Shown piece by piece: positions 43,104-50,787 of a stretch of 64,000 nucleotides of DNA; position 1 is the first letter of the stretch; each line of letters begins with the position of its first letter. The position numbers and the translations under genes are program-made. The notes under the pieces were generated by a model that saw only the letters and a list, made by a program, of their open reading frames with translations, was not told the DNA's origin and did no database searches. This DNA comes from Devosia yakushimensis (GTDB lineage Bacteria > Pseudomonadota > Alphaproteobacteria > Rhizobiales > Devosiaceae): NCBI RefSeq assembly GCF_030159855.1, contig NZ_BSNG01000004.1, forward strand, positions 124,001 to 188,000. The letters run 5' to 3'.

Positions 43104-43306
43104 GGCAAAACCTCGCTGACGCTGGCACAATAGGCTGGGCAGGCCCCAATGGGTCTCCGCCAAAACCTTGGGCCCGCGATTCGACCGAATCGCACAGGGC
43201 CATACGCATATGGGTTTGAATCCGGCCGGTTCTAGGCCAGCCTTCGATTAAACTTTGACATGGCTGCTATTCAGCCCGTTCGCCATGAGCGAACGATCGC
43301 CGGGTC

Positions 43307-44011
43307 CTATCGCCGCGGAAAGCTGAAATAAAAGCTCACCATCCGCCCTTCCCGCCGGGCTTTCTGCTCATAGCGCGTCGCCTGCCAGCCGGGATAGGGC
43401 TCGTGCCAGCCGCCCGGCTTTTCCGGCAGGAAGCTGAAATCAGGCGAGCGCACGATATGGGCCAGCGTCCAATTGGCATAGTCCTCGATATCGCTGGCAA
43501 AGTGAAACAGCCCGCCCGGCCGTATCACCCGCGCCAGCTCCCGCAACGTGGTTGGCGAGACAAAGCGCCGCTTGTGATGGCGCGTCTTGGGCCAGGGATC
43601 GGGATAAAGCAGATAGACCTCGTCCACCGAGGCATCGGGCAATTCCACCAGGAGTTTTAGCGCATCGTCGGTAAAGAGGCGGATATTGGCGAGGCCCTGG
43701 GCGGCGATGGTCTGCACCATCTTGCCGATGCCCCCGGTAAAGACCTCGCAGCCGATATAGCCGGTTTCGGGATGCCGCCCGGCTTCGAGCGCCAGATGCT
43801 CGCCCCCGCCATAGCCGATCTCGATGATGATCTTTTGTGCCGCGGGAAAAAAGCTCCTGGGATCGAGTCTGCCGCTAAGCTTGATTTCAAGCTCGGGCAG
43901 GGTGGCGTCGAATATGGCTTGCTGGCCGCCATGCAGCTTCTTGCCCGAGCGGCGGCCGAAAAAGGCGCGCGGTTCGCCCGAACGGGTTTTGGGAAGCTCG
44001 TGGTCGGTCAT
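43307..44011 (-). CDS. trmB: tRNA (guanine-N7)-methyltransferase
   Basis: A 234-aa SAM-dependent enzyme making m7G46 in tRNAs. Motifs: IEIGYGGGEHL (SAM binding, about 65-75), YIGCEVFTGGIGKMV, and VYLLYPDPWPKTRHHKRRFV, the catalytic PDPWPK/HxKRR signature. Length is typical. ATG 44011 is preferred over an in-frame TTG five codons upstream. It follows metK on the same strand after an 85-bp gap containing a GGGTTCCCGC/GCGGGAATGACCC hairpin; the metK-trmB order is shared with other Hyphomicrobiales. Confidence 0.96.
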   Translation of the reverse strand: MTDHELPKTRSGEPRAFFGRRSGKKLHGGQQAIFDATLPELEIKLSGRLDPRSFFPAAQKIIIEIGYGGGEHLALEAGRHPETGYIGCEVFTGGIGKMVQTIAAQGLANIRLFTDDALKLLVELPDASVDEVYLLYPDPWPKTRHHKRRFVSPTTLRELARVIRPGGLFHFASDIEDYANWTLAHIVRSPDFSFLPEKPGGWHEPYPGWQATRYEQKARREGRMVSFYFSFPRR

Positions 44012-44096
44012 TGCGGTCGCCGTCAAAAGAAAACAGGGGTTCCCGCTGGCGCGGGAATGACCCTGTGATGAATACCATGGCAGAGAGGGGTGGGGA

Positions 44097-45353
44097 TTAC
44101 TTCACCGCCGCCTTGAGGGCGCCGACCAGGTCGGTCTTTTCCCAGGAGAAAGAGCCGTCGCGGCCGGCCTTGCGGCCGAAATGGCCATAGGCTGAGGTCT
44201 TGGCATAGATGGGCTTGTTGAGATCGAGATGGGTGCGGATGCCGCGCGGGGTCAGGTCCATAACCTTGGCCAGCGCCCCTTCCACCACCGTCTCATCGAC
44301 CTTTCCGGTGCCATGCAGGTCGACATAGATCGACAGCGGCTGCGCCACGCCGATGGCATAGCTGAGCTGGATCGTGGCGCGATCGGCCAGGCCCGCCGCC
44401 ACCACATTCTTGGCCAGATACCGGGCGGCATAGGCGGCCGAGCGGTCCACCTTGGTCGGGTCCTTGCCCGAAAACGCGCCGCCGCCATGCGGAGCCGCGC
44501 CGCCATAGGTATCGACAATAATCTTGCGGCCGGTCAGGCCCGCATCGCCATCGGGACCACCAACCACGAACTTGCCGGTCGGATTGACGTGCCAGACGGT
44601 GGCGTCATCGATCCAGCCTTCGGGCAGGGCTTCGCGGATATAGGGCTCGACGATTTTGCGCACATCGGCCGAGGACAATGTCTCATCCAGATGCTGGGTC
44701 GAGAGCACGATCTGGGTGACGCCCACCGGCTTGCCATTCTCGTAGCGCACCGTGACCTGGCTCTTGGCGTCGGGGCCCAGCTTGCCGGCGGGGCCATGAT
44801 TGGCCTTGCGGGCGGTGGTCAGGGTCTCGAGGATCTTGTGGGCGTAATAGATCGGCGCCGGCAGCAGCTCGGGCGTTTCGCGGCTGGCATAGCCGAACAT
44901 GATGCCCTGGTCGCCCGCGCCCACATCCTTGTTGCCCGCCTCATCGACGCCCTGGGCGATATCGGCCGACTGGCCATGCAGCAGCACATCGATCTTGGCC
45001 GTCTTCCAGTGGAAACCGGATTGCTCATAGCCGATGGCGCGGATCGCCTTGCGGGCGGTGGATTTGAATTTGGACGGGTTCACCAGCGGATGCCCGGCGG
45101 CGTCCTTGAGGATGGCGCCGTCCTTGCCCTTTTTGAGCAGCGTATCGGGCACGCGCACTTCGCCCGCGATGATGACGCGATTGGTGGTGGCCAGCGTTTC
45201 GCAGGCAATGCGGACCTGGGAGGGGTCCATGCCGGCCTTCTTGGCCTCGCGGAACACCAGATCGACGATTTCGTCGGAGATGCGGTCGCAGACCTTGTCG
45301 GGATGACCTTCGGACACCGATTCCGAAGTGAAGAGATAAGACGACCGCGTCAC
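44097..45353 (-). CDS. metK: S-adenosylmethionine synthase
   Basis: A 418-aa enzyme making SAM from methionine and ATP. The N-terminus carries TSESVSEGHPDKVCDRISDEIVD (ATP/methionine binding, GHPDK at 16-20), then GAGDQGIMFGYA and, near residue 270, HGGGAFSGKDPTKVDRSAAYAARY. Length suits the alphaproteobacterial form. The start is GTG 45353 with GAGGGT upstream; the frame stays open for 312 bp further but that part has no family resemblance. The 610-bp upstream gap contains a dyad (45380-45420) and a structured region; no riboswitch class was recognised. Confidence 0.97.
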   Translation of the reverse strand: MTRSSYLFTSESVSEGHPDKVCDRISDEIVDLVFREAKKAGMDPSQVRIACETLATTNRVIIAGEVRVPDTLLKKGKDGAILKDAAGHPLVNPSKFKSTARKAIRAIGYEQSGFHWKTAKIDVLLHGQSADIAQGVDEAGNKDVGAGDQGIMFGYASRETPELLPAPIYYAHKILETLTTARKANHGPAGKLGPDAKSQVTVRYENGKPVGVTQIVLSTQHLDETLSSADVRKIVEPYIREALPEGWIDDATVWHVNPTGKFVVGGPDGDAGLTGRKIIVDTYGGAAPHGGGAFSGKDPTKVDRSAAYAARYLAKNVVAAGLADRATIQLSYAIGVAQPLSIYVDLHGTGKVDETVVEGALAKVMDLTPRGIRTHLDLNKPIYAKTSAYGHFGRKAGRDGSFSWEKTDLVGALKAAVK

Positions 45354-45802
45354 GGCTACCCTCGAATCTGTCGAAAACTGCCCAAAATGAGCTATTCCAG
45401 CCGGTTTTTGACATTTGGGCGACCGGCGGTCAAGCGGATATAAAGAAAGCTTGATATGTCTGGGGCGTAGGAAACGGAATGTTTTGGCGTGCGGAAACGC
45501 CGCCCGGCCCTGAGGCGTCGCGGTTTCACTGTAACGGGCGGCCTTTGACTCGACCTTGTAGACAATTGGGAGCCAAAGGCCGCCCGTCACGATCCGCTTT
45601 TTCTGCAGGGTCCGGTTCAGGCGGTACCATTCTTGCAGGTCCGGCTGCCGAGTTTCCAACCCCACTGGAAAGGCGCCCCTCTCCCACGGTCATTCCGCCC
45701 GGCCCTGCGTCGGGACCGGTGACTGGCGGAACGGGGCCATAGTGGCATGGGGTGAAGGGGGCGGGGATAAGTTTTTGCGCGGGGTTGGTTGTGGCATTGG
45801 AG
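45354..45802. other. Gene-free structured region upstream of metK
   Basis: No convincing gene. Near metK, GCCCAAA (45380-45386) and TTTGGGC (45414-45420) form a dyad in the probable leader. Further up, ACGGGCGGCCTTTG (45534-45547) and CAAAGGCCGCCCGT (45574-45587) form a perfect 14-bp stem, extendable inward by CTC/GAG. TTTCCA/TGGAAA (45653-45671) and TTCCGCC/GGCGGAA (about 45693-45730) make further hairpins. CCGCCCGGCCCTG occurs twice (45500 and 45695). In related genomes I recall an xre-type regulator gene here; none is seen. Confidence 0.6.
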
Positions 45803-45918
45803 TACCCCCTCCTAGCCTCCCCCTGATAGGGGGAGGGATATGCCGGTGGTTGTGACTCGATCCAGTTCTAAGAGTGGAGTGGTCCCTCCCCCTGTCAGGG
45901 GGAGGCTAGGAGGGGGTA
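45803..45918. repeat. 116-bp palindromic element (family A, copy 2)
   Basis: Arms of 36 bp at 45803-45838 and 45883-45918 with a single mismatch, separated by 44 bp. The arms are the same sequence as those at 29041-29156; the spacer is diverged but keeps a TGGTTG...GATC...AAGAGTGGAG pattern. It lies just downstream of lnt, in a gap with no gene. Confidence 0.9.
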
Positions 45919-45963
45919 TTCGGGGGCAGCCGCAAACTCATAGTCCTCAGTCTGCCTGGCAGC

Positions 45964-47580
45964 CTACCCCACCCGCCGCTTGCGTCCGCCGCGCGACACA
46001 GCCACCGAGATCAGCAACCCCGCACCCAGCGCAATCAGCAGCGGCCAATAGCGGACCTGGGCGAAGACCGTGCTAGCCAGCCGCTGGTCGGGGCGCACGT
46101 CGAGGGCCGCCATCTGCATGGGCGCCAGCTGGGCCTTGATGCGGCCCAGCGGATCGGTGGCGAAGGTCAGGCCCGAATTGGCGGCGCGGATCAGGCTCAT
46201 GCCTTCTTCTACCGCTCGAACCCTGGCGTGATGGGCGTGCTGGGCCGGGCCGATGGAGCCGTCGAACCAGGCATCATTGGTGATGTTGAGAAGGTATTGG
46301 GCGCCCGTAACGTCGCCCAGATCGCCTGAAAACAGGATTTCGTAGCAGATCAGCGCCAGGAATTTGGGCGTATTGGGCAGCGCCATCAACCGCCGCCTGA
46401 CATCGCCATGGCCCCAGCCTTCGGCGCCCGGCACGAATTGCTTGATGCCCAGCCGGCCGAAGAAATCCTGGAACGGCAAAAACTCGCCGAACGGCACGAG
46501 GTGGGATTTGTCATAGGACGCCACCACCTCGCCATTGCTGTCGATGGCGAGCAGGGAATTGAACGGCGGTCCGGCGCTTTGCGTCGCGCCGGGTTCATAT
46601 TGCTGGCGCGGCGCCCCGGCCAGCAGCATGGCGCCATCGGGCAGCATGCGGGCAATGCGCGCCAGCGCGTCGGGATAGGTGGAGAGGAAAAAGGGCAGGC
46701 TCGATTCGGGCCAGACCAGATGGGTGATATCGGCCAGCCCCTTGTCCTCGGGGTTCATCCGCATATCCGACAGCATGATCAGCCGGTCGATCAGTGCCAC
46801 CGGATCAGCCTGGCCCCAATCGGCATGCTCATAGACCAGGGGCTGCACCAGCCGCATCGATACATCCTGGCGCGGCGTCGCCACCGTGCCCGCCAGCCGG
46901 TTATAGCCATAGCCCAGTTGCGCCGCGATGACGCCAATGGTCAGAAAAAACGGCAATAGCCGCCGGCTGAGATTGCGATTATCGGCCGGCCAGATCAGGG
47001 CAGGGGTCATGGCCATGAGTGCGGCGACGAAGGTCAGCCCGTAAATCCCGATCACCGAAGTAATCTGCATCATCTCGTCGGTCGGGGTCAGCGCATAGCC
47101 GAGCAGATCGAAGGGAAAGCCGGTCAGCACATGGCCGCGGGCCCATTCGGCCATGGTGAGGAAAGTCGCCAGCGTCAGGATGCGCCAGGGACCATGGCTC
47201 CACAGCAAATGCGCCAGCGCGCTGGCCAGGCCCCAGAAAAAGGCGATCATCGCCGCCAGCGCCAGAATGGCGAACGGCATCAGCGCGATCATCACTCCGC
47301 CATCGACGAAGAAGGCGGCGCCCAGCCAATGGAAAGCGACGGTGAAATAGCCCCAGCCAAAGGCAAAGCCGATGGTGAAAGCCGGGCCGAACAGGCGCCG
47401 CAATCCGCCCTTGCGTTCGGCACCATCCAGGCACCACACCCAGATCGGGAAAGTGACGAACAGCGCCGGGACGATAAAGAGCGGCGGAATGGACAAGCCG
47501 GCGATCGCGCCCGCCACCACCAGCAGCAGGAAACGCCGCCAGCCATGGCTGAGCATCGCGGTCTCGGCCAGCCAGGTCAT
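45964..47580 (-). CDS. lnt: Apolipoprotein N-acyltransferase
   Basis: A 538-aa integral membrane enzyme adding the third acyl chain to lipoproteins. The N-terminal half has about six hydrophobic helices; the periplasmic nitrilase-like domain carries the triad Glu292 (WPESSLPF), Lys358 (YDKSHLVPFGEFLP) and Cys412 (ALICYEILF), with spacing close to the E. coli enzyme. A last helix lies near the C-terminus. ATG 47580 was chosen because the upstream extension begins only at TTG. It is divergent from tsaB across 116 bp. Confidence 0.96.
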   Translation of the reverse strand: MTWLAETAMLSHGWRRFLLLVVAGAIAGLSIPPLFIVPALFVTFPIWVWCLDGAERKGGLRRLFGPAFTIGFAFGWGYFTVAFHWLGAAFFVDGGVMIALMPFAILALAAMIAFFWGLASALAHLLWSHGPWRILTLATFLTMAEWARGHVLTGFPFDLLGYALTPTDEMMQITSVIGIYGLTFVAALMAMTPALIWPADNRNLSRRLLPFFLTIGVIAAQLGYGYNRLAGTVATPRQDVSMRLVQPLVYEHADWGQADPVALIDRLIMLSDMRMNPEDKGLADITHLVWPESSLPFFLSTYPDALARIARMLPDGAMLLAGAPRQQYEPGATQSAGPPFNSLLAIDSNGEVVASYDKSHLVPFGEFLPFQDFFGRLGIKQFVPGAEGWGHGDVRRRLMALPNTPKFLALICYEILFSGDLGDVTGAQYLLNITNDAWFDGSIGPAQHAHHARVRAVEEGMSLIRAANSGLTFATDPLGRIKAQLAPMQMAALDVRPDQRLASTVFAQVRYWPLLIALGAGLLISVAVSRGGRKRRVG

Positions 47581-47696
47581 CGGAAAGCGGTCATCGAATC
47601 GGTGTGCATAAGGGGCAAGCTGGCTTTGTCGGCTTTGACAGTCAATGTCGGACAAGGTCAGTCGACATCTCGAGGTCTTGGCGCTAGAGCGATGCC

Positions 47697-48308
47697 ATGA
47701 GTGTTCTGCCCGTCACGCTTGCCATCGACACAGCCGCGCCGCGCCTGCAATTGGCGCTGTTGCGGGCCGATGGCAGCACCGATATTTCCATCGACGAGAT
47801 CGCCACCGGCCACGCCGAATTGATCTTCGGGCGCATCGCGGCGCTGCTGGCGCGCAATGGCATGGACTATCCCGGCCTGCAGCGGGTGGTGACGACGACC
47901 GGCCCCGGCTCTTTCACCGGATTGCGCATCGGCCTCTCGGCGGCACGCGGCATTGGCCTGGCGCGTTCTATCCCGGTGATTGGCGTGCCCAGCCTCTTGG
48001 CGCTCTCGCTGGCCGGGACTGGCCCGGTCACCGTCTTGCTCGATGCGCGGCGCGAGGAAGCCTATTTCCAGACATTTTCGGCTCCCGGAATTGCCGATGG
48101 TCCGCCGCGTCTCTTGCCCATGGCCCAGGCGCAGCAATCGGTGCTGCCCGGTTCGGTCCTCATCACCACGCCCTTTGTCGATATCGCCGCCATGGCCCGC
48201 TATGGCGCGCTGGCCGATCCGCTTGCCCATCCGCCCGAGGCTGCCTATGTGCGGGATGCCGATGCCAAGCCGCAAACCGCGGCACGGATCGAAAGGCTGA
48301 GATCATGA
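47697..48308 (+). CDS. tsaB: tRNA threonylcarbamoyladenosine biosynthesis protein TsaB
   Basis: A 203-aa ASKHA-fold protein that partners TsaD in t6A37 synthesis. The N-terminal LAIDTAAPRLQLAL (8-21) and the GPGSFTGLRIGLSAARGIGLA motif (about 70-90) are diagnostic. Length is slightly shorter than E. coli TsaB (231 aa), as usual for alphaproteobacteria. Its TGA overlaps the rimI ATG (ATGA), making tsaB-rimI translationally coupled. First gene of the tsaB-rimI-fur-plsC operon. Confidence 0.94.
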   Translation: MSVLPVTLAIDTAAPRLQLALLRADGSTDISIDEIATGHAELIFGRIAALLARNGMDYPGLQRVVTTTGPGSFTGLRIGLSAARGIGLARSIPVIGVPSLLALSLAGTGPVTVLLDARREEAYFQTFSAPGIADGPPRLLPMAQAQQSVLPGSVLITTPFVDIAAMARYGALADPLAHPPEAAYVRDADAKPQTAARIERLRS

Positions 48309-48784
48309 TGAAGCTCTGGATGGCGCCGGCGGGCCTGCATATCGAGCCGGGCCAGACTGGCGATGCCGATGCGCTGGCGCGTATTCATCAGGCCGGTTTC
48401 TATCGCGGCTGGCCGCGCGAGGAGTTTCTGGCTTTTTTGTCCGAGGGCGGCACCCCCGTCTATGTCGCCTGCGACGCCAAGCGCCGCATTGCCGGCTTCG
48501 CGCTGATCCGCATCGCGGCGGACGAAGCCGAATTGCTGACCATCGCGGTCGATCCCAAATGGCGCGGCAAGAAAGTGGGGCAGGCGCTGCTGCGCGCGGC
48601 CCTCGATGATCTGCGGATGAGCCCGGCCCGGCGCATGTTCCTGGAAGTCGACGAGCAGAACGCGCCTGCGGTCAAGCTTTATGGGCGGGAAGGTTTTGCC
48701 ACCATTTCCAGCCGCAAGGGCTATTATCCCCGCCCTGACGGCACGGCGGCGACCGCGCTTGTCATGGCGCGTGATCTTGGATAA
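48305..48784 (+). CDS. rimI: Ribosomal-protein-alanine N-acetyltransferase RimI
   Basis: A 159-aa GNAT-fold acetyltransferase. The acetyl-CoA binding loop reads VDPKWRGKKVGQALL (Q/RxxGxG/A-like, about 80-94) following LLTIAV; the C-terminal LEVDEQNAPAVKLYGREGF is a typical RimI ending. It would acetylate the N-terminus of ribosomal protein S18, though homologues can have broader targets. The start overlaps tsaB (ATGA). The next gene, fur, begins 35 bp later. Confidence 0.9.
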   Translation: MMKLWMAPAGLHIEPGQTGDADALARIHQAGFYRGWPREEFLAFLSEGGTPVYVACDAKRRIAGFALIRIAADEAELLTIAVDPKWRGKKVGQALLRAALDDLRMSPARRMFLEVDEQNAPAVKLYGREGFATISSRKGYYPRPDGTAATALVMARDLG

Positions 48785-48819
48785 CCCGGAAAAAACGGGC
48801 CAACCAGCGGAGCAATGGC

Positions 48820-49260
48820 GTGAGCAAGACCCAGACCGATCCGACCCTGGAAGAAGCCTGCGTGGCCAAGGGCATGCGCATGACCGACCAGCGTCGCGTC
48901 ATCGCCAGGGTGATCGAGGAATCCTCCGATCACCCCGATGTCGAGGAACTCTATCGCCGCGCCTCCGCGATCGATGACCGCATCTCGCTGTCCACCGTCT
49001 ACCGCACCGTCAATCTTTTCGAGGAAGCCGGGCTCGTCACCAAGCACGATTTCAAGGATGGCCGCGCCCGGTTCGAATTGATCCCGGACGAGCATCACGA
49101 CCATCTGATCGATATCCGCTCGGGCAAGGTCATCGAATTCCGCAATGAGGAAATCGAGGCCATCCAGGAGGTTATCGCCAAGCGCCTGGGCTATCGGCTG
49201 GTCGATCACCGCCTCGAACTCTATGCCGTGCCGGTGGACGGCAAGGACCAGTCTAAATGA
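48820..49260 (+). CDS. fur: Fur-family metalloregulator (Fur/Mur type)
   Basis: A 146-aa Fur-family repressor. The winged-helix domain has MRMTDQRRVIARVIEE and ISLSTVYRTVNLFEEAGLV (about 55-73, recognition helix); metal ligands include the EHHDHLIDI cluster (91-99) and FELI..D region. The only cysteine is Cys14, so the CxxC structural zinc site of classical Fur is absent. It lacks the His-rich heme motif of Irr. In Hyphomicrobiales the gene in this tsaB-rimI-plsC setting is Mur, a manganese-responsive repressor (from memory). GTG start; its TGA overlaps the plsC ATG. Confidence 0.92.
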   Translation: MSKTQTDPTLEEACVAKGMRMTDQRRVIARVIEESSDHPDVEELYRRASAIDDRISLSTVYRTVNLFEEAGLVTKHDFKDGRARFELIPDEHHDHLIDIRSGKVIEFRNEEIEAIQEVIAKRLGYRLVDHRLELYAVPVDGKDQSK

Positions 49261-50060
49261 TCTTCCGCGTGCTGTTCTTCATCTTCGTTTTCGTGCCAAT
49301 AATGATCGTGGTGATCCCCCTGCAGGCGCTGATCAATGCGCTGAAGCTCCCCTTCTGGAATGTGCTGCCGCGCCTGTTTCATCGCATTGGCTGCTTTTTC
49401 CTCGGGCTGCGGGTCGAGGTCATCGGCCAGCCGGCCACCGGCCGGCCGACCCTATTGGTATCTAACCATATTTCCTGGACCGATATCGTGGCAGTCGGCT
49501 CGGTCGCCGACGTCACCTTCGTGGCCAAGCGCGAAGTGGGCGACTGGCCTTTCGTGGGCATGATGGCGCGACTGCAGAAAACCATTTTCGTCGACCGCAC
49601 GCGCCGCTCCGATGCCGGCCGCACGGCGCAGGAAATGGGCAGCCACATGGCCAACGGCAATGCGGTCCTGCTGTTTGCCGAGGGCCAGTCCGATATCGGC
49701 ACCCATGTCCTACCCTTCCGCTCGGCGCTGGTGGGCGCAGCCCAACACGCCATGATCGAGGCCGGCGCCAGGGACGTGGTGATCCAGCCGCTCACCATCG
49801 CCTATACCAGGCTCCAGGGCCTGCCCGTCAGCCGCAACGAGCGCTCGCTGATCGCCTGGATCAAGTCCAAGTCGGTCAAGCAGAATATCCGCGAAATCCT
49901 GGGCGGACCGGTCAAGGACGTGACGGTAGCCTTCGGCACCCCCATCCCTCTGGGCGAAAACGACAATCGCAAGCAGGTCACCAAGGCCGCCGAAGATCAG
50001 GTGCGCGCCATGCTTGTGGCGCTCAATCGCGGCCAGAAACTGCCTGTCAAAGCCGCCTGA
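49257..50060 (+). CDS. plsC: 1-acyl-sn-glycerol-3-phosphate acyltransferase
   Basis: A 267-aa membrane-associated LPA acyltransferase making phosphatidic acid. An N-terminal hydrophobic segment (about 1-25) is followed by the acyltransferase motif I SNHISWTDIVAVG (HxxxxD, His about 71), motif III FAEGQSDIGTHVLPFRSAL, and a later VVIQPLTIAYTR. In motif III the usual FPEGTR reads FAEGQS. It is coupled to fur by an ATGA overlap and ends the operon; no intrinsic terminator was seen. Confidence 0.91.
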   Translation: MIFRVLFFIFVFVPIMIVVIPLQALINALKLPFWNVLPRLFHRIGCFFLGLRVEVIGQPATGRPTLLVSNHISWTDIVAVGSVADVTFVAKREVGDWPFVGMMARLQKTIFVDRTRRSDAGRTAQEMGSHMANGNAVLLFAEGQSDIGTHVLPFRSALVGAAQHAMIEAGARDVVIQPLTIAYTRLQGLPVSRNERSLIAWIKSKSVKQNIREILGGPVKDVTVAFGTPIPLGENDNRKQVTKAAEDQVRAMLVALNRGQKLPVKAA

Positions 50061-50142
50061 GGCATTGCCGACAAGTTTACGCGGTAAGGCTAACAAGAGC
50101 CTGTGCTTGGGCATTAAGCTTTCGTTAGCTATAGCGCTGTCC

Positions 50143-50409
50143 ATGATGATGGATGTGCAAATCGCCTGGCAGCTGCTGGCAATCTGGGCAATCGTGCTGG
50201 GCACGCTTGTCTGGTTCGTGCGCGACGAACGCCGGCTGGAGGCCGACCGGGCCCTGGCCCGCGCCGCGCGCTATTATGCCCATGCGCCGCGATATCGGGC
50301 CGTGGCCCCGCAAGCGCCCGCGCCATTACCGAAACCCCGCATGGGCGCCATCCGACACACCGATCGCGCCTATTTCGAGCAGATGCTTGCCGGCAAGCTG
50401 CGGCGCTAG
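50143..50409 (+). CDS. Small single-pass membrane protein of unknown function
   Basis: An 88-aa protein with one hydrophobic N-terminal helix (about 8-24, WQLLAIWAIVLGTLVWFV), then an Arg/Ala-rich region, a Pro-rich stretch (APAPLPKPRMG) and a charged tail HTDRAYFEQMLAGKLRR. Three consecutive ATG codons (50143, 50146, 50149) make the exact start uncertain. Its last four bases overlap the 3' end of the convergent gene. Family not recognised; the composition matches its neighbours. Confidence 0.55.
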   Translation: MMMDVQIAWQLLAIWAIVLGTLVWFVRDERRLEADRALARAARYYAHAPRYRAVAPQAPAPLPKPRMGAIRHTDRAYFEQMLAGKLRR

Positions 50410-50660
50410 TCCGCCACCTCCAACTTTGCCTTGAGCCGGCCGACAATGTCGGCGGCTTTCAGCATCAGGGCCATGTCGATATCCCCAGCGCTGGCATCGC
50501 TTGCCAGGTCTGCCCACACAGAGATTGTCAGCTCGTGGGTCTGCTCGCGGCCATCGCGGGTTTCGCTCAATACCGCCCGGACGCGTCCGGTGGTTCGCCC
50601 GGCCAGCCGGGGATGGCTGGTCCGGCTCTGCACTTCTATGTCGATCAGTTGAAAAGTCAT
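50406..50660 (-). CDS. Small protein of unknown function
   Basis: An 84-aa soluble protein with an alternating strand pattern in the first half (MTFQLIDIEVQSRT..., GRVRAVLSETRDGREQTHELTISVWADL) and a helical end (DMALMLKAADIVGRLKAKLEVAD). I do not recognise a family. ATG 50660 is chosen; an earlier GTG-type frame extension is short and non-conserved in appearance. The 3' end overlaps the preceding convergent gene by four bases, and pncB follows on the same strand after a 127-bp gap in which pncB has its stop at 50788. Confidence 0.6.
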   Translation of the reverse strand: MTFQLIDIEVQSRTSHPRLAGRTTGRVRAVLSETRDGREQTHELTISVWADLASDASAGDIDMALMLKAADIVGRLKAKLEVAD

Positions 50661-50787
50661 ACCGGCCCCGAGTGGAGCCCCCATGGCAACGCTAATATCG
50701 GATGGTTCACGGCGCGTTAATCGCCACGGCCTGACCTAGCCGATTCTCCACCGTTTTTGCGGCAGCGTGTCCAAAATTCAGGCAGAT

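Noticed and set aside
45354..45480. SAM riboswitch upstream of metK
   Set aside because: The only dyad (GCCCAAA/TTTGGGC) does not have the conserved pseudoknot pattern I know for SAM-II or SAM-V, and no terminator or buried ribosome site accompanies it.
45354..45665. N-terminal extension of metK by about 104 residues
   Set aside because: The frame is open but the SAM synthase family begins at the GTG at 45353, which has its own Shine-Dalgarno; the extension has no resemblance to any domain.
45479..45742. Possible 87-codon gene in the lnt-metK gap
   Set aside because: Pro/Gly/Arg-rich translation, no ribosome-binding site, and the frame runs through several hairpins. I treat the region as non-coding.
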